NCBI GenBank assembly: GCA_012798145.1
Contig: JAAZNT010000101.1
Coordinates: forward strand, 1-8,220
Origin: Thermoanaerobaculaceae bacterium
GTDB lineage: Bacteria > Acidobacteriota > UBA4820
Reading direction: 5' to 3'
DNA: 8,220 nt
The stretch's first letter is position 1, and every line of letters begins with the position of its first letter. The translations under genes were made by a program, and so were the position numbers. A model generated the notes under the pieces. It ran no database searches. It saw only the letters and a list, made by a program, of their open reading frames with translations, and was not told the origin of the DNA. Positions 6,212 through 8,220 of the stretch are shown here, in pieces.

Positions 6212-6910
6212 ATTCTTCTTAAAGTGATTTCCAAGACAATTCCAAAAGTTCTTTCTTTCATCTCAACAACTTCATAACCGCATCTTTTAAATATTTCCTT
6301 TAAGTCTTCTTTTGAAGGAAAATATTTTGTGCTTTCGGGAAGATAAGTGTATGCAAATTCACTTTTTGAAAAAATTCTTCCAATAAGCGGCAGAAGTAAT
6401 CTGAAATATAATTTGAAAATAGGAGAAATGACTCCCTTTACTTTATTCGGAAACTCAAGAATGACAAAGAGCGCATCTTTTTTTAAAATTCTTCCTGTTT
6501 CTTTAATGCCTTTTTCAAGGTTTTCAAAATTCCTAATTCCGAATGCAACAATACACCCGTCAAAAGTTTCATTTTTAAAAGGCATTAATAATGCATCCCC
6601 ATTTACAAAATCAATTTTGTCGTTTTTTTTTTCTTGCTATTTTCAGCATTTCCAAAGAGAAATCAAGTCCGATAATTTTTGTTTCTCCCCTTTTTTTTAA
6701 TTCAATCCCAAAATCTCCCGTTCCACAGCAAAGATCAAGATATATTTCATTTGGCTTTGGTGAAAAAATCTTTACGGCTTTTTTTCTCCAGATTTTGTCA
6801 AAATGAAATGATAGAAAGTGGTTGAGAAAATCGTAAGAGGGGGCGATTTGCGAAAACATTTTCCTGATTTCATCGCCTTTTTTCTCTTTAGGCAGATTGC
6901 AATTGTCCAT
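6208..6910 (-). pseudogene. menG: Demethylmenaquinone methyltransferase MenG/UbiE, split by a one-base frameshift
   Basis: This SAM-dependent enzyme methylates demethylmenaquinone (or the ubiquinone precursor) in quinone synthesis. It is in two frames. The first part, ATG 6910 to TGA 6611, gives 99 residues with FSQIAPSYDFLNHFLS and SAM motif YLDLCCGTGD, then GLDFSLEMLKIARKK. The second part, in another frame and ending at 6208, has GDALLMPF, AFGIRNFENLEKGI, VILEFP and the family signature YTYLPES. The frames meet at ten A's (minus strand; 6623-6632). With nine A's the reading runs ARKKNDKIDFVNGDA and the protein is 233 residues, the normal family length, with every motif intact. An out-of-frame TAG at 6637-6639 and the TGA at 6611-6613 confine the shift to this tract. 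It may be a sequencing error, a recent mutation, or rescued by slippage. Starts 2 nt after the kinase gene. Confidence 0.85.
6623..6632 (-). repeat. A10 homopolymer at the menG frameshift
   Basis: This run of ten A's on the coding strand (T10 on plus) is the longest homopolymer I found in the window; several runs of eight occur in intact genes, for example in hypF and hypE. Deleting one A, or adding two, joins the two menG frames. A -1 ribosomal shift would instead read into a TAA within a few codons, so a standard A-AAA-AAA type -1 programmed shift would not make the full protein. Confidence 0.85.
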
Positions 6911-6912
6911 TC

Positions 6913-7872
6913 TTAAAGACTCTTTATAAGCTCTTCAATAGAGCAAGTCGCTGTTCCAAGCTTTGTCACAACAACAGAGGCGGCGGCGTTGGCTATTTCT
7001 GCTGAAATTTTATAAGAATATCCTGAAGAAAGCGCCATTGCCATTGCCGAAACAACTGTGTCTCCAGCGCCTGTAACATCATAGACCTCTTTCAATTTTG
7101 CAGGAATTAGCGAAATAGATTTGGAATTTCTCTCATAAAGAGCCATTCCATCCTCTCCCAAAGTAATTAAAACCGCCTTCCAATCTGTTTTTGAAAGAAT
7201 CTCCCCCGCAAAAGAAAAAATGTTATCCTTTGTTATTTCCTTGTGCAGAAATCCCGCCGCTTCGCTTCTGTTTGGTGTAACAATTGTCGCTTTGGGATAT
7301 GGAAAATTTTGGGGCTTCGGGTCAACAATGTAAGGAATTTTTCTTTCACTGATTTTTTCGCCAAGCCAGAGAAGAAACTTCTGATTAAATGTTCCTTTGG
7401 CGTAATCTGAAGCAATTACTGCATCGCATTTGTCTAATATTTCATAAACGCTTCTTTTTAATTTTTTTGTTACTTCTTCAGGAAGCGCTTTTTTCTTCTC
7501 CCTGTCTATTCTTGCAATTTGTTGTCTTTGGGCTATGAGCCTTGTCTTGACTATCGTCTGCATCTCTTTTTCTAAAAGGATGTACTTAGATTCAATTTTT
7601 TGTTTTTTCAACGATTCAAGAAAATCTTTTCCAAAAGTGTCTTTGCCTATTACGCCCAAAAGAATTGGTTCTCCACCAAGCGCTTTTATGTTGTTAGCAA
7701 CATTTGCCGCTCCACCAAGAGCCCCTTTTTCATCCCAAACCTCAACCACCGGGACCGGCGCTTCAGGAGAAACTCTTGAGACATTTCCAAAAATAAACCT
7801 GTCATAAATTATATCGCCTATTACGCAGATTTTCTTTCCTTTGAAATCTTTATAAATTTTTTCTTTTCTCAT
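6913..7872 (-). CDS. rfaE1: D-glycero-beta-D-manno-heptose-7-phosphate kinase (HldE kinase domain / RfaE1), stand-alone
   Basis: This PfkB/ribokinase-family enzyme phosphorylates heptose 7-phosphate at C1, a step to ADP-heptose for the lipopolysaccharide inner core. The 319 residues show VIGDIIYDRFIFG (17-29), the substrate-recognition segment SRVSPEAPVPVVEV (32-45), GGAANVANNIKALGG (53-67), RQQIARID near 116-123, and the catalytic VTGAGD with Asp271. The end has KLGTATCSIEEL, typical of the kinase part of HldE. There is no nucleotidyltransferase domain, so it is the monofunctional form and a partner must lie elsewhere. ATG 7872 is preferred: GGGGTG lies just upstream and it follows the previous stop by 1 nt. 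An in-frame ATG at 7884 would overlap the upstream gene and lacks a visible binding site. It is the middle gene of a three-gene minus-strand operon. Confidence 0.93.
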   Translation of the reverse strand: MRKEKIYKDFKGKKICVIGDIIYDRFIFGNVSRVSPEAPVPVVEVWDEKGALGGAANVANNIKALGGEPILLGVIGKDTFGKDFLESLKKQKIESKYILLEKEMQTIVKTRLIAQRQQIARIDREKKKALPEEVTKKLKRSVYEILDKCDAVIASDYAKGTFNQKFLLWLGEKISERKIPYIVDPKPQNFPYPKATIVTPNRSEAAGFLHKEITKDNIFSFAGEILSKTDWKAVLITLGEDGMALYERNSKSISLIPAKLKEVYDVTGAGDTVVSAMAMALSSGYSYKISAEIANAAASVVVTKLGTATCSIEELIKSL

Positions 7873-7873
7873 C

Positions 7874-8220
7874 TCACACCCCATAATAAATAAGATAAAT
7901 CCAGTTCAATAAAAAAAGAGCAAGAATTGGAATCCATAAATTTCTCTTCCAAAACTTTGGGATTTCGATATAAAGAAATTTCCCAAAAACAAGCGCTATC
8001 ATTCCCGCAATTATCCAAATAATAAAAAACATCAACGCTAAAAACATAAAGGTCTGAACGGCTAATGCTTCTTTAAAATCTAATTCGAGGAGAGCAAAAA
8101 CCATTCTTGTAAATCCACAGGTGGGACAGGGAATACCGGTAAGTTTATGAAGTCCGCACGGAGGAATAAGAAAAATAAAATATCTTTTAACAATCCACCC
8201 TGCCGCCGCTAATATAGATA
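7874..8220 (-). CDS. DUF2752-family small membrane protein, 5' end beyond the right edge
   Basis: The reading frame is open to the right edge, so the N-terminus is missing; 114 codons and the stop are visible. The visible part has a hydrophobic start (SILAAAGWIV, then YFIFLIPP), then CGLHKLTGIPCPTCGFTR, the diagnostic DUF2752 cysteine motif (C-x-x-H...TG-x-x-CP-x-CG-x-TR). Two further membrane segments follow: TFMFLALMFFIIWIIAGMIA and WIPILALFLLNWIYLIYYGV. DUF2752 proteins are small inner-membrane proteins of unknown function; the conserved cysteines and histidine suggest metal binding or redox chemistry, which is inference. An internal ATG at 8104 would delete the cysteine motif and is not the true start. 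The stop at 7874-7876 lies 1 nt before the kinase ATG, so the genes are co-transcribed. Confidence 0.8.
   Translation of the reverse strand, partial: SILAAAGWIVKRYFIFLIPPCGLHKLTGIPCPTCGFTRMVFALLELDFKEALAVQTFMFLALMFFIIWIIAGMIALVFGKFLYIEIPKFWKRNLWIPILALFLLNWIYLIYYGV
7876..7881 (-). promoter_or_regulatory. Probable ribosome binding site deciding the heptose kinase start
   Basis: On the minus strand this reads GGGGTG, 3 nt before the ATG at 7872, a rather close spacing. It lies downstream of the alternative ATG at 7884, whose upstream sequence is only A/T-rich. It overlaps the end of the preceding gene, consistent with coupling. Confidence 0.4.

Overview
The window reads as ordinary bacterial chromosome from an AT-rich, diderm (outer-membrane) and probably anaerobic organism. 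The outer membrane is suggested by a BamA/Omp85-like N-terminus at the left edge and by a lipopolysaccharide-type heptose kinase. Anaerobic or hydrogen-linked metabolism is suggested by a complete hydrogenase maturation (hyp) set and a menaquinone-type methyltransferase. The sequence is rich in A and T runs, with lysine- and phenylalanine-rich proteins. I cannot assign a phylum; an uncultured, AT-rich diderm lineage is plausible.

Layout. Bases 1-259 (minus): start of a secreted POTRA-containing outer-membrane assembly protein, cut by the window edge. Bases 260-456: a divergent promoter region with recognisable promoters in both directions, a perfect hairpin in the bamA-side leader, and a palindrome inside the hypF promoter spacer. 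Bases 457-5088 (plus): a tightly packed operon hypF-hypC-hypD-hypE with 1-nt gaps or short overlaps. Bases 5089-6163 (minus): hypB and hypA (transcribed hypA then hypB), pointing into the first operon; the hypE and hypB stop codons are directly adjacent. Bases 6208-8220 (minus): DUF2752 membrane protein (5' end off the window), heptose-7-phosphate kinase, and a menG/ubiE methyltransferase split into two frames at an A10 tract.

How the genes work together. HypF and HypE make the cyanide ligands from carbamoyl phosphate, HypC and HypD assemble the Fe(CN)2CO group, and HypA and HypB insert nickel, so the window holds all six general maturation factors for a [NiFe]-hydrogenase. No hydrogenase subunit or maturation endopeptidase gene lies in the window. 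The three rightmost genes concern the cell envelope and quinone synthesis.

I found no mobile element, CRISPR array, tRNA, rRNA or convincing intrinsic terminator. I see no sign of an undescribed biological system. The most notable observations are the homopolymer frameshift in menG and the zero-gap convergence of the two hyp operons.
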